Shown piece after piece: positions 44,265-55,844 of a stretch of DNA of 64,000 nt (the stretch's first letter is position 1; each line of letters begins with the position of its first letter). The translations under genes were made by a program, and so were the position numbers. This DNA is from Anniella stebbinsi. Taxonomy: Eukaryota; Chordata; Lepidosauria; Squamata; Anniellidae. The stretch covers positions 62,535,001-62,599,000 of the forward strand of contig JARDYH010000002.1 of NCBI GenBank assembly GCA_029215795.1. Direction: 5' to 3'. A model generated the notes under the pieces. The model was not told the origin of the DNA. It did not search any database and saw nothing but the letters and a program-made list of their open reading frames with translations.

Positions 44265-46680
44265 TAGTGTCATTTGCATGGGGCTTTCTGTCGAAAACTA
44301 CAAAAGAAAGGCCTTTGAACTGTTGAGGGCAGTCAACCTTTCACTTGAAATGGTGGCAAAGCTTTTGTTCTTGTAACACCCCATTCAACACCCTCACTGC
44401 CACCTCATGTTTAATAGTAAACCCATTCCCACCATAAAGTTATTTCAATTTACCTGCCCCCCTGAAAGTGGCCAATATTCCCACCTACATACTTTTTCAG
44501 GAGAAAAAATGTTCCCACAAAAGAGGGTACCTAGTATCATTTTTCTTCTTTTGTATTTGCCCCCAAAGGCTCTTGTTTACCCTATGTGTGATAGACGAAG
44601 AGAAAAATCTTCTCTTGGTGTTAGCCTTTGTGTGGAATTATGGAGAAAAAAGAGCAAAATTGATGCCAATGGACATAGCTGTTCTGGAGATACTAGGACG
44701 TTTAAAGTGAAACTCAAGGACGGTGATTTCAACTCTTGCGGCTGAGAAAGGCAATGATTTCAAATCACTTAAAGGATTTCAAATGGCTGCAATGAAAGTA
44801 CATCTCCTACTATGATATTAGATTTGATTTTCTATAGTTTGCAAAGTTAACAGTACAGGAACTTTCCAAACCTAGGAAGAATTCACAAAGGCCTTGTCTC
44901 ATCTAAGTTTCATTTAGAGCCTTCTTTGTGCCCTCTTAATATAATTACTAGTCTCACCTCCCAAATCTACGATTCCACATTTGCAACAGAAACTGCGTGG
45001 GAAAAATATGTCCATAATGCATACTTCCTGTTCATCTGCTGCTTTGACTTCAAAGATCACGTTGGGGTTTCTTGTTCAACAGAGAGATCTATGAGGATCA
45101 TCTGGAAAACGTTATTTGAGATGTTTCCTGTCAGGTGTCATCTGACTCTAATTCATGTTTGTGCAATATAAGAAAAAATCACCAACATAATGATGTTTAT
45201 TCTTCAAGCTATTGTCCCAAAACTCAAAACTCAAATTCACTTGAATTGAAAGTCAACGTTAGGTTATATGACATCTGGACATATTACACATGACAAGTGG
45301 GTGGCTACAAACATCTGACTCATTCAAGGCATGTAGTTGAAGACAGAAGTGTGGTTTCTTAGTTCAAAGAGGGTCACAGATCGTTGAATGGGATCACAAA
45401 CCAATCATGCAGATTTCATTTTGAGCATGTCCAAAGCTAGGGAACACAAAATGACTCTCGCTTTGTAACGAACCTTTTTGACAAATTATTTATTCCTGTA
45501 CTATGGCTTTTGGACACAGACAGATGAAGAAGTACTTTAAGACAATGAAGGTCTGGATTATCTTGTGAGGTCTGTGAAAACATGTGGAGGTGCAATTGAG
45601 ACATGCCAGTCCTAGGCTTACCAGTGGGAGAGTGCGAAAGGGTCATTAAATGGGGAAATTGAGTTGGTGGCATAGATGATGCTAGCCAGAAAGAAATGGG
45701 GGATGTCAGAACTGCAGGAGAGGAATATCAAGACCTCGAGCTGTAAAAAGAGAAATATGGGATGGGACAGATGAAGCGTATCAGCACATCACAATGGCGA
45801 AATAAAAGTCATTGTATGGATGAGCTATTAGGGTACTTACTGTGGGCCTAGAAATACAAATGAGGTGCCACATTAAAGTAAATAATGCATTGATTTGAAG
45901 GAAAACAATAGCTTCAGGACAATAGTGGGATGATCATTGTCCCAAAAGGTCATAGGAGCTCAGATAATTGCAGGCTGCAGTCTTTATGGCCACCTTAGCA
46001 TCTGTCTGATACAGGCTGCAGTCTTTTATGACCACCTTAGCATTTGCTTGCTGTGATACCATGGAAGTCTAGAAGTGATCAATCCCAGATCTTCACTTTA
46101 TTGAAATGAATTCTGCCTCTGAGCGCTAGCTATGCTACTTTGGAAGGTTCATGAACATTCTAACTGCTCAGGAGCTAATCTACCGTCACAAACACCAAAG
46201 TGGCTGTAAGCAGGGAAAGAATGCAGAGGAGTGAGGAGGCAGTACTGTTGCGACAATGACTAGCTATTAGGTTGAAGGGTAACCCTATCCCCTGTATTGG
46301 AGGTGATGACATCATCTATAGGAAAGAAAGTGAGACTTGGATTCAGTCCTGATGCTTCTTCCCCATAAATCACAGCTGTAATGGCACTGCCTCTGGGGAA
46401 GTTGGGAAAAGAGCAGGGGATTGGATTACATTTCCACGCTGCTTAGCCCTTCTTCTGTAAAGAAGTATGAAGGGGAGTGGGTGTTTAGTTCCTTGATGAG
46501 TCCCCTCAGTCTTCCCTGATGTGGGATGTATATGTGTATTTATCTTTAAAAAGCCTGCAGCTGTTAGCTTCTCTTTCCTTTCTTGAGGTCTGGATGAGAC
46601 TCCTTCTCTATTCTTTGTGTAGGTTTTGGAGCCAGGTAGTCTGGTGTGTAGCTCCTCAGGACTTAGTCACCTCTCATGTA
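44265..46680. other. Unassigned intergenic DNA
   Basis: No gene. At 45968-46053 there is a local near-duplicate ('aggctgcagtcttta tggccaccttagcatctg' and 'aggctgcagtcttttatgaccaccttagcatttg'), period about 50 bp. Nothing else is recognised. Confidence 0.4.
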
Positions 46681-46949
46681 GATATCAATAAAGAACAGTG
46701 TTGAGGAACTATTGGAGCCAGAAGTGAAATCCCCCGCCCAGTTGGGCAGGGGATGATATTTGCGGGTGTGGGCAGAAGAGCCGATGTGGATGCTCCTGAT
46801 TGGAGCATCCATATGGTGCCACTGGGCAGGACAGAGCCGAGCGGCTTAAATAGCCGGCTAACGGGCCTGCCCGCCCTCTTCATCCCTGCGCAGCTCGGCT
46901 CCTAGGACTGCGGCAGGGCGAAGCACGTGGTGGGCGCCTATTGGCCTCC

Positions 46950-47730
46950 TGGAGTGGCTGGGCTCAGCGGGGAGAAGCGCGCGACGGCAGAGGCTTTTGG
47001 GCTGACCGGTGAAGAGGAGAGGGCTGAGGCTTGGGGCGACCAGGAGGCGAAAACGGAATTCTTTGGGGCGTTCGGCCCCCCAGGTTTAAGGGGTGGGCCG
47101 GCCGCCACCCCTTCCCCTTCTCACTATTGAGGGAAAGGCGCAGACGCACCTATCCCAAGGGATCAGCCCGCCTGGGTTATAGCCCGGCTGGGCTTCCGAC
47201 GGGGAGGATCGCTTCTTCGTCCACCCATCCCCCCTCTTCAGCTTCGCACGGGCTTCTACTGGCGGGAAGGCTCTACAGGGCCAGCCGCCCGGCCTTGCTT
47301 CTGCGCTGTACGGGCCGCTTACCTTAAAGACGACCCGAGCGGTCGACGAGGGGAAGGCTGAGGCGGCATCGATCAGGAGGCAGATCTCTTCCTCAGTGCC
47401 AGCGGAATTCTTCTGGACGTTCTGCCCCCAGGTTGGAGTGGTGGGCCGGCCCCCCCTCTACCCCTGCTCACTGACGACGGACTGGCGTGGACACGGCCAT
47501 CCCTTGGGGTTTAGCCCGCCTGGGGCTACCGCCCAGCTGCGACTCCGGACGGGGAAGTTTACTTGTCCCGAGGGTGCGGCACGGCCGCTAATTGGGGCTC
47601 TGCTGGGTTCGCGCGCCTCATTTCCCGCCCACCCACCTCCCACTTGCACGGGCGCCGGCCGGTGGCAAGGCTTGATTGATAGCCACTTGGCCGTGCTTTT
47701 GCGCCATCCGGGCCGCTGACCTCAGCAACA
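46950..47730. repeat. Tandem duplication of about 350-400 bp in the Ngaro-2 leader
   Basis: Parallel landmarks: 'cggaattctttggggcgttcggccccccaggt' (about 47054) and 'cggaattcttctggacgttctgcccccaggt' (about 47401); 'agcccgcctgggttatagccc' and 'agcccgcctggggctaccgcc'; 'cttctgcgctgtacgggccgctta' (about 47297) and 'ttttgcgccatccgggccgctgac' (about 47696). Non-coding leader repeats of this sort may be promoter or packaging units. Confidence 0.75.
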
Positions 47731-47815
47731 ACCAGCCGGTTCTTGGGGGGAGGCGGACTTCAGCGAGTGGGGGGCCTGGTTCGGGCCCTTACTGGGTCTT
47801 GGAGGGAACCTCTTC

Positions 47816-48035
47816 AAGTAATTCCTAATTTAGCCACTGGGTGGTGCCAGTGCCCTGTTCCATACCCGTATTCAGCCTCATTGCTACATTCACAAGTAAT
47901 TCCTTAGTTTGGTCACTGGGTGGTGCCATTTGACTGGCTGGTGCCATTGCACTCTTTTATTGTTGCACTCACAAGTAATTCTCTAGTTTAGTCACTGGGT
48001 GGTGCCATCGCACTACTCAATCGCTGCATTCTCAA
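47816..48035. repeat. Three tandem repeats of about 75-80 bp in the Ngaro-2 leader
   Basis: 'caagtaattcctaatttagccactgggtggtgcca' recurs at about 47816, 47891 and 47970 with small changes, each followed by a 'ttgcact/ttgctacattc' link. It lies just upstream of the gag-like region. Confidence 0.85.
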
Positions 48036-48049
48036 GCAGGCAAAACGGC

Positions 48050-49660
48050 TCAGCGTTCGGAGCGATTCATCCTCCGACGAGGAAGTTAACCCCCAATTGG
48101 TGGTTATTTTGGCATGGCTGCAATTGCTGGAGGAGGGGAGGGGCATACCCTCAAGCGTATCAACTCAGGCTCAGGCGGTTTCTTTGGTTTCACCGCAGCG
48201 TCAGACCAGGAACCAAAAGTTAGACAGCATGTTGTCATCTATCAATTCTAGATTGGATGCTATCGAAGCTTCCTCCAGACAGTCGATGGATAGGCAGGTT
48301 CATTCTGCAGTGGTCTCCTAGGACGCCCAGGCGACGATTGGACAGTTAGCATGACCTTTGGTGCTACCTCCTTCTGCAGTCCCGAGTCTTCCATCACAGG
48401 GACCAGGTGAGCAGCTAATGAACACCTTAAATTCCCCGGTGCAAGCTATGGGTGCCTTTCCCCCTTGGGGATGGTACCCATGGATGCCTGGGATGACATA
48501 TTTGACACCACACTTGGGCAGTCCTTTATCGGGGACACTGCAGGCGAATGCTCCGCCTCCATCCTCTACGGGGGAGTGCGGACCGACGCTGGGCGGAAGG
48601 GACAGGGGTAGCTTGGACACGGCACCATCCCAGCTAAACAACCTGGGATCGTCAGCTGTAAGTCACAGTAGTATGGTAAGTGACACTAGGGAGACACTGG
48701 TGGTATCGATAGACCCTTCCATTCAAACAGGTTAATGCAATTCCCGAAACGGGGGTTGTCCCAGTTGGGGGGGCCTCAGCTTTGCATGTGCCGGCTGTCA
48801 TAGTGGCTGGTGCGGAGGTGTGGCAGGGTCCCGCCGGTTCAGCTGCCACGTCAATCATGGCAGACAGGGACCCCTTGGCAGGCGCGGAGAGGTCGGCCAT
48901 TCCCACCAGGAGCACGTTGGCTCCTCTGGGCTATCACCTCCTACTGGCTACGAGAGACGAGATTTTAAAAGGGGAATTTATAGATGTCTTTTCTTTATTA
49001 ATTCTGGAACCAGAGAACATAGACAACGATAGAGCGGCAGAAAGGGAAGCGGAGAAGCTATGAAAGAAATGGGTGGCCAGGACCTGGACCAATCCGTTGC
49101 CGGGTTTATTAATATATGGCGTGGTTCAACCACGCTTCCCTTTCAGAGGGCACATCCTCACAAAATACCTCAATATGATTTATCGGGCGTATAGGTAATA
49201 CGAGGGCGGGGCCTGGTTGGCCTATGATGAATCCTCCGTAGAAGGGCCGCCTTCGACCGCACCCTACAGTGGGATGTTAAAGATAACGACCTATGGCTGC
49301 AGTTTATGACACCAGCCAAACTGGGTCTGGGAGACCGGGCGGACAGCGGTCACCTTCTAGAGGGGCCTCAACCTGTCACCGCCTTGAGTGGGTCAGCAGG
49401 GTGGGGGTTCAACCCCGCCCGCCCTGTTGGGAATTTAGCTCTCTTGGCTTCTGCACAAGATCCCCCTGCAGATACAGGCATGAGTGCCTTGTTTGTGGGG
49501 GCGTCCACCCCGCGTATAGCTGCCCTTCCGGTAAGAGGGGAAGGGGCACCTTCTGAGGTGGATCCAACTTCAAAAACCTGGGGGCGCCGGTGGACAACAG
49601 CCACCTCCCAAGGGCCCCCAGTCCAATTAGGCTTAACCCCTTAGGCAATTTCTGGCACGA
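48050..49660 (+). pseudogene. Ngaro-2 gag-like ORF, frameshifted
   Basis: Pieces in several frames: an N-terminal coiled-like stretch around 48195-48320 ('QKLDSMLSSINSRLDAIEASSR'), a central 'APLGYHLLLATRDEILKGEFIDVFSLL' (about 48922-49000) matching Ngaro-1, and a C-terminal Cys/His domain at about 49424-49530. The last reads C-W-E-F-S-S-L-G-F-C-T-R-S-P-C-R-Y-R-H-E-C-L-V-C-G-G-V-H..C, that is C-x8-C-x4-C-x3-H plus C-x2-C-x3-H-x4-C. This pairs a CCCH-like finger with a knuckle-like motif. A nucleic-acid-binding role is inferred. Confidence 0.65.
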
Positions 49661-49769
49661 TACCCGGTTAAGGAGGATGCAGCGTACTTAGACGCTGGTT
49701 TTACCGTTGGCTTTGTGATTCCATACAAAGGACTGAGGTTTGCTTCCATAGCAAAGATCAGAATTCCAT

Positions 49770-50800
49770 ACAGGCAATGGAAGCCGTGGTGCCGGAAAGA
49801 ATTGCTAAAGAAGTCAGTTCGGGGAGGGTACTGGGCCCCTTCGATAAACCACCTATTCCCAACTTGCGAGTGTCTCCGCTGGGCATAGTGCCGAAGAAGA
49901 CACCTGGGGAGTACAGGTTAATTCATAACCCATCATTCCCCAAGGGAGCGTCAGTGAATGATGCCATAACAGAGCATTTATGCTCAGTAAGATATGCTTC
50001 ATTCGATTCGGCAGTGGCACTGGTCCGCAAGAGCGGAGCGGGGGCGTTGATGGGCAAATGCGTCATAAAACCCGTGTTTTGCATATTGCTCATCAATCCC
50101 CGTGACTTCAATCTGTTAGGATTTTGTTTTAAGGACCAATTTTATGTTGACGGGGCATTTCCCATGGGATGCTCCATTTCGTGTGCCGTGTTCGAGAGGT
50201 TCAGTTCATTCTTAGAATGGGCATTACGAGACAGGACCGGACTCGAGGACAAGACTCACTACTTGGATGAATTTTACTCATTGGGCCGGGGGGATCTAAC
50301 CAATGCCACTTCCTGATGCAGTAGTTTCAGGAGTTGGCCAACGAGCTGGGGGTCCCTTTAACACATGAAAAAACGGAGGGCCCTGCCACTACCCTCCGAT
50401 ACCTCGGAATTGACTTGGATTCCGAGGCACAGGGCAGCAGATTGCCTCAGGACAAGCTGCAGACACTTCTCAATAAGCTCCAGAGTTTGATTGGCTCACA
50501 CAAAGTGACACTGTCCCAATTACAAGAGATAGTGGGGCATTTAAACTTTGCCTGCCGTGTCATCGCACCGGGGAGAGCTTTCATCTGGCGCTTGTGCGCA
50601 GCCATGCAGGGCCTTCACTCACCACACCGTAGGGTTCGTGTGTCAACCCAGATGCGGCAAGACCTGAATATGTGGGTTACTTTCCTAAATAAGTATAACG
50701 GTGTGTCCTTTTGGCAACACGACCGGCTTCTCGAGGCTGAGATGCGGGTCCATTCCAATGCTTCCGGCACTCTGGGATTCGGAGTAATTTGCCAGGATTG
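49770..50800 (+). pseudogene. Ngaro-2 reverse transcriptase, catalytic residues mutated
   Basis: An N-terminal block 'SPLGIVPKKTPGEYRLIHN' (about 49870-49926) is followed by motif A 'MGKCVIKPVF' (from 50050), where the expected Asp of C-D-I-K is Val. Then come 'AFPMGCSIS' (about 50155) and the catalytic box 'HYLDEF' (50257-50274), YLDE in place of YLDD. A stop at 50314 is followed by another frame with 'ELGVPLTHEKTEGPATTLRYLG' and 'KVTLSQLQEIVGHLNFACRV' (about 50505-50565). Loss of the motif A Asp alone would abolish polymerase activity. Confidence 0.85.
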
Positions 50801-51110
50801 ATGGTGTGCTGAGAGATGGCCCTCGGATTGGTTGGCTAAAGACATTTGCAGAGATTTAACATTCCTAGAATTTTTTTCCAATTTTGTGGCAACGCACATC
50901 TGGGCAGCACAAAGGGCTACATCGGTAGTCCACTTCTGGTACGACAACCAAGCCACGGTGCAGGTCATCAACACGCTGACCTCGTGTAGCCCCAGGGTGA
51001 TGGGGCTTGTCAGGGCATTCACCTTGCATTGTTTGTCAAATAACATTCTGGTTCAAGGCACGGCACGTGCCGGGAATCAAGAATGATATTGCTGACGCTT
51101 TATCGCGTCA
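50740..51110 (+). pseudogene. Ngaro-2 RNase H domain
   Basis: 'VHSNASGTLGFGVICQD' (about 50750-50800) is the first RNase H motif, with Asn where Ngaro-1 has Asp. The TGA after it ends the frame. 'FWYDNQATVQVINTL' (about 50934-50980) and 'ARHVPGIKNDIADALS' (about 51058-51105) carry further conserved positions in other frames. Disrupted. Confidence 0.75.
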
Positions 51111-51169
51111 GCATGTTCAGAGGTTCCGGGAACTGGCTCCTGGGGCGCGGCCACTGCCGGAAAACGATG

Positions 51170-52085
51170 CCAGCAACACTATGGGAAATTGGAGGGCCGA
51201 CATAGAGCAAGCCATGTGGCAGTCTGTGGCGCCTGGCACCAGGACAGTCTATAGCAAGACAGGTAGGCAGTTTCAGGAATTCCTGACCACCTACAATTTA
51301 CGGGAGCACTGGCCAATTCCGGTTGACCAGATACTGCAATTCTGCGCGATGTTGCGCAGGACTGGGTTAGCTGCACGCACCATAGGAGGCAAACTAGCTG
51401 CTCTGTCATTTTTGGCTAAAATCCACGGTGTAGCGGATTCTACCACAGATGAGAGAGTTAAGCGTACCATCAAGGGCTGGTCTAGAGTGTCGCCAAGAGC
51501 CCGGATGTGAGGATCCCAGTATTCCTGCCATTCTGATGGGACTAGGGAAGGCCTGGGTCAAGCTATGCTCTTCAAATTATGAGGCTCTGCTTTTTCATGC
51601 GGCCGCCTTGATGGCATTCTTTGGAGCCTTTAGGATTTCTGAACTTGTAGCAGCATCGAAAACTGATAGCACAGGCAGAGCGCTACAGTGTAGGGATGTA
51701 ACCTTCTCAGACTTAGGAGTCACTATTAGGTTACAATGTTCTAAAACAGATCAAAGGGGAAAAGGGGTGGACATTGCCAATTTTCCCGCGCCACTGGCGG
51801 AACTATGCCCAGTAAAAGCGTTGAGGACTTACCTCGGGAAAAGGGGGAGTGACTTGGGATTCCTCTTTTGTCATTTGGACGGATCTCCAATGACCAAGTA
51901 TCAATTCTGGTCGGTGACAAAGTGGGATCCCAGCAGATCTGTTTGGGACCCATTCCTTTCGAATAGGCGTCGCATAATCGGCGGCCAGCGCAGGTTTCTC
52001 TCCTGCACAGATACAAGCTGTGAGGAGATGGCATTCCTCTGCCTTCAAGACGCACATTCAGAAAGTTTCCTGGGAAGTAGTCAGT
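51170..52085 (+). pseudogene. Ngaro-2 tyrosine recombinase, nucleophile Tyr replaced
   Basis: The core-binding domain is at 51180-51490 ('LREHWPIPVDQILQFCAML', 'IGGKLAALSFLAKIHG'). The catalytic domain from 51530 has the first Arg in 'GAFRISELVA' (about 51630) and the Lys region 'QCSKTDQRG' (about 51735). H-x-x-R is in 'GTHSFRIG' (about 51937-51965), but in a frame different from the upstream part and followed by a TAA. The C-terminal segment reads R-R-W-H-S-S-A-F-K-T-H-I-Q, where H (codon 52053-52055, CAC) occupies the position of the nucleophile Tyr (A-Y-V in Ngaro-1, 10771). Catalytically dead even if frames were joined. Confidence 0.85.
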
Positions 52086-52089
52086 TGTT

Positions 52090-52740
52090 TGTGTTGTTGA
52101 CATGCCTATGTTTGATTATAGATACCCAGAGAAGGCAGACCCCAGTGAGCATGATCATATGCGGACACAGCATGGTCTTTTGGGCCAGCCGGCGAGCGTC
52201 CTCATCCAGCTTTGGAACTCAGCTGGGGCTGAGTCAATATGCATCCATCCTATGGCTGGGCTGATGCGGCATGCGGTGGGAGCGTCTTTGTCCCACCTTA
52301 TTTCATCAGTGTGCCTGTGGTTCCCCACCCCCCGCTAATCCTGCTGATCCATCTAGGGGGGAACGAGTTGGGCTTGCTAAAAGGCAAGGCCCTGATTCTG
52401 CAAGCTATGGCCAATTTGGAAATCATTCGGCAGCGTTGGCCTGGCGTGCTGATCATGTGGTCATGTTTGTTGCCCAGGCTTGCCTGGAAGAGAGGGTAGC
52501 AACCCTCTGGCGTTGGAGCGTGCCCGCAGGAAGGTGAACTCCGAAATGTTTAAGGAGTTATCCAAATATGGGGATGTCAGTATTCAACATCCTGACATTG
52601 TGCGTTCCTGGAGGGAGCTATACTGTCCGGATGGCTGTACATCTTTCGGACTGCGGCAATGACTTGTTTTTGGCAGATCTGCAGAGGGGTTTAAAGGAAG
52701 CGATAGAGGCCAGGTGGGGGGGAATGACTAATCAAGTAGC
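52090..52740 (+). pseudogene. Ngaro-2 SGNH-type hydrolase ORF
   Basis: Block I 'IICGHSMVFWASRRA' (about 52150-52195) has the candidate Ser. Block III 'LLIHLGGNELGLLKGKALIL' is at about 52340-52400 in another frame. The block V remnant is split by a frameshift: 'CPDG' in one frame (about 52625) and 'VHLSDCGNDLF' in the next (about 52635-52670). The order matches Ngaro-1. Decayed. Confidence 0.75.
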
Positions 52741-53102
52741 TTGTCAGTCGCTGTGGCGGTAGGTGCGGGCATCCTTAGGGACGTTTTCAGATGGTGAACA
52801 TTCTCAGGAACCGTTGAGGTAAAGGGTAATACCTGAGGCCCACATCTGGGAGTCCTGCGGCACCATATCATGCAAATAAGGTTTACCTTTGAGGCCAACT
52901 CTACTCACACATTCGGAGCCCTGCGGCATGGGTGTTGTGACAAAGGAAGGCCTCCCAACCCCATATGGGGGAAGACCAAGGGGGTGGCGAACGTATGCTG
53001 CCACCTTGAGGTCAGAGAATCGTTCGCCCATTCCTAAGATTTGGCCTGGAAGAGGCCAAGAGAGGATGCCTGCATAGGTTTTACCCCCTTCTGTAGATCT
53101 TG

Positions 53103-53108
53103 AATAAA
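53103..53108 (+). terminator. Poly(A) signal of Ngaro-2
   Basis: AATAAA about 360 bp after the hydrolase remnant. A T-rich stretch with 'tcttgtctcgactc' follows. Confidence 0.5.
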
Positions 53109-53221
53109 AGTGGCCCATTTTATACCCAACTTTCTTGTCTCGACTCTTTATTTGCACCCTACACCTTGCAAGTGCATGACTAGGAGAGTAAGGCCTAGGA
53201 GTGGATTGGAAGTTGAGCAGC

Positions 53222-53394
53222 TAGGGTGCCCATATGGAAAGGAGGATGTGGCTCCTCTATCTTTAACAGTTGTATAGAAAAGGGAATTTCAGCAGGTGTC
53301 ATTTGTATGCATGCATGCAGCACCCAGTGAAATTCCCTCTTCATCACAACAGTTAAAGCTGCAGGAGCCCTGTCCTTTCCATATGGTCAACCTA
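53222..53394. mobile_element. Short hAT-type element of the CCATATG family
   Basis: TAGGGTGCCCATATGGAAAG at the left, 'ctttccatatggtcaaccta' at the right. The interior ('aaaagggaatttcagcaggtgtcatttgtatgcatg..', 'gaaattccctcttcatcacaacagttaaagctgcagga') is shared with 31810-32129. At 173 bp it is a one-repeat version of that palindrome. No matching target-site duplication. Confidence 0.75.
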
Positions 53395-53399
53395 GTTTA

Positions 53400-54025
53400 T
53401 GGTAAGCTAATCCTCACCCCCATTAACCAAGGTCCATTACATCTTTTTACTTGTTCTTCAGACATAGCAGAAAATCACACTCCTCCCATACTTTTATTAT
53501 GGACATCTACCTATGGGCATCTACCTGTGGAACTATCATATGAAGCCATGAATTCCAGATATTAAGGGAATAATAAGTTCTTTGGACTTGAGTACTGCAC
53601 AAAGGCATTGCTTGCTTACATTGGTTTTGTATTTATTATACTAGGAATTAAAGAAAAGAGAACATTAAAGCCTCATTTCATAATGAAGTGCAAATTCCAT
53701 TCAAATGCACATTTGATTCAAGCACATGGAAGAGACGTTTCCTGCTAATTCCCCCCCCCCCCATTCATTTTATTTCCAGAAAGGAACTGAAGTAGCTCAT
53801 ATTGTATGTTTCAGTGAATTGTGTTTCAATTGTTTTGGTCCTCCCCCCTCCCCAAATGACTGTAATAAATCTAAAAAAGCAACGTGTACAGGGAGGACAT
53901 GCAAGTTGCATCTGCATCTTGAGTTTACAGATCTCCCACATACAATTTCACTTTCAGCTATTCCCTCACACATCTACTGTTGGTGATTCCTGTATTAACA
54001 TTAGAAGTCATTGGCTGAGTTCGGA
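53400..54025. other. Unassigned intergenic DNA
   Basis: C-run near 53749-53762. Nothing else is recognised. Confidence 0.35.
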
Positions 54026-54029
54026 CAAC

Positions 54030-54480
54030 ACTGATATATGACCAAAGCTGATTCCATCCCAAAACAGGGCCTGAATCCAGACTGGAATTGATCCAGATAA
54101 TCACTTTCATTCAAGAGCATCTGCAGTTGAGACTCCACCACTCTCTCGAGCACCTTACTCAGAAATGGGGTGTTTGTGACTGGAAGATAGTTAGCATAGA
54201 TCTCTGGATCCAGGGAGGTTTTTTTTTAGTAGTGGTCACAGCACTACCTCTTTCAAGGCAGTAGGGACCACACCATCACACAATGATGCATTCACCACTC
54301 CCTTGATCCATCCAGTCAGTCCACCATGGCTAGCTTGAATAATGCCAAGGGTTGAGAGAGGATGTGATGGGTCATACAGACTCCAAAAACTTAAAGTGAT
54401 CCCACAAAACAGGATAAGACAGTACGCCGGACACCTCAACAGACAGTGCATCAATCAATGTGTGGATGGAACATGGTCAT
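54030..54480 (-). mobile_element. L2-type LINE RT N-terminal region, inverted
   Basis: On the minus strand one reads 'GWIKGVVNASLCDGVVPTALKEVV' (54236-54330), then 'PLLKKNLPGSRDL' and, with shifts, a 'ARESGGVSTADALE..LSGSIPVWIQALF' remnant. It corresponds to the 'YRPVSNLPFLSKVLERVV..FQSGFRP' region of CR1/L2-group RTs. It is upstream of the part seen at 24285 and so complements it. Heavily mutated. Confidence 0.65.
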
Positions 54481-55550
54481 GCCCATTGGCTGTGTCCCCA
54501 ACCTATGCATGACTGCTGGCTCCACCTGCATGTTCTGCAGAAGGTCTGAAAGGCTCTTCTATATGTGTTTGCACATAGGCTCTTCCATGTGCCTGGAACA
54601 GGGACAGGGTTCTTGATCAGATGAAGAGCTTATGCATGAGCAGAGGCTGTACAACAACTTTCCCAAAACTGGTGCCATCCAGATGTGTGGGACTGCAATT
54701 CACATAGTTCTAGGAGGAATTATGAAAATGGCAATCCAGGTTGGAAAAGGCTGCAGTACATGCATAGAAGCCTTTTTTAGATCTTCTGCTGAATTTATGG
54801 AGGTCAGAGCAGGGCCAGTAGGCATGATCTCATTTCCTCCTCCACATATTCATTCTATGCGTGGGGCAAAAAGTAATACTGAGTACCAGTGTTAAGAGCC
54901 TTTTTATAATTTTTTCTACCCCTAATGCTGATGTATTTTTACATGTCAAGCTCCAGCAAGTCTTTCTCTTTCTCTGTGGCTTGACTGTCTGCGTTTTACT
55001 ATTACTCTTATAAATCTCCTCCATTATTCTTCAAGCAGCCAACAACATTAATCAGGCTCCATTTTCTATTTATCTTATGTGAACAAAACTCTCATTCTAT
55101 CCAGATGGGGAGACAAAAAATCAAATCAAAATAAAAACCAGTCACTGAGCATGCAAGCCTGTGAAGTTCAGAAAACATGAAAGCTCTTCAGTATTTACTT
55201 TACAGTAAGCAAAGAAATACGAAAGGGGAAAAGGTTATGTTTTTAATAATACCCCACCCCACCCCAATCTTCTGTTTTAAAGGGTTGCTGGAGTTTTTTG
55301 CCATTATTTAGCAAGTGGCAATGTCTTGTGGTCCACTTAACACGAGCTTGCTTAGTCCTGTTGCATCCAGCAGATGCCGAATAATTGGATGAGAAATGAA
55401 AGAAGGGGTAATGGTTTTTATCTTTTAGAATCCATATGGTATTATTTACTCTGGAAGCTGTCCGAATGCTAAAGCAGGGCAGAGTACGAAGAGAGAAGCT
55501 CATGTCTAGCAGATAAATATTTAGCGTCATGTTACGCTGTGTACTACAAG
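54481..55550. other. Unassigned intergenic DNA
   Basis: No gene. The piece at 54655-54720 ('tcccaaaactggtgccatccagatgtgtgggactgcaattcac') resembles a dispersed repeat also hinted at 28680-28745. Confidence 0.35.
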
Positions 55551-55558
55551 GGCGAAAT

Positions 55559-55836
55559 TAGGGTGTTTAACCTCAGACCCAAGGGCCCAGTCTGGCCCAT
55601 CTGTGTTCCCCAGATGACCAATGTCACTTTTCCCAAATCACTAGGTGGTTCCTGCTCCCCCCAAGAACCGCCAATTATTTGGTGGCTTTTTGCACATCCC
55701 CCTCCCAGTCTAAAAGACTGGAATGCATTTCCTTTCAGGCAGTAAGAGCTTTAAATTAAAACTGCTGGGATTTTGTCCCTGAGAACATTTGCGATATAGA
55801 ATTGTGTCTCAGGCTCAAAGGGGTTCAACACCCCTG
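55559..55836. mobile_element. Old hAT-type element (TAGGGTGTTTAACC)
   Basis: TAGGGTGTTTAACC at the left and GGGTTCAACACCCCTG at the right are imperfect inverted termini of the CAGGGGTG hAT type. Flanking octamers GGCGAAAT (55551-55558) and GGATAAAT (55837-55844) agree at 6 of 8. Non-coding, 278 bp. Confidence 0.6.
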
Positions 55837-55844
55837 GGATAAAT

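Larger units (their letters stand above)
46690..53160 (+). mobile_element. Ngaro-type tyrosine-recombinase retrotransposon (Ngaro-2), decayed
   Basis: Same domain order as Ngaro-1, but GC-richer and only distantly similar in DNA, so a different subfamily. It has a TATA-like TTAAATA (46855-46861) between short inverted arms, a long repetitive leader (46950-48035), a gag-like region, RT, RNase H, tyrosine recombinase, SGNH hydrolase and AATAAA at 53103. Several catalytic positions are lost by point mutation in addition to stops and shifts. The edges are approximate. Confidence 0.85.

Noticed and set aside
47031..47719. Pro/Gly-rich frames in the Ngaro-2 leader
   Set aside because: GC-rich tandem leader. 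The frames on the two duplicate units do not correspond in reading frame.
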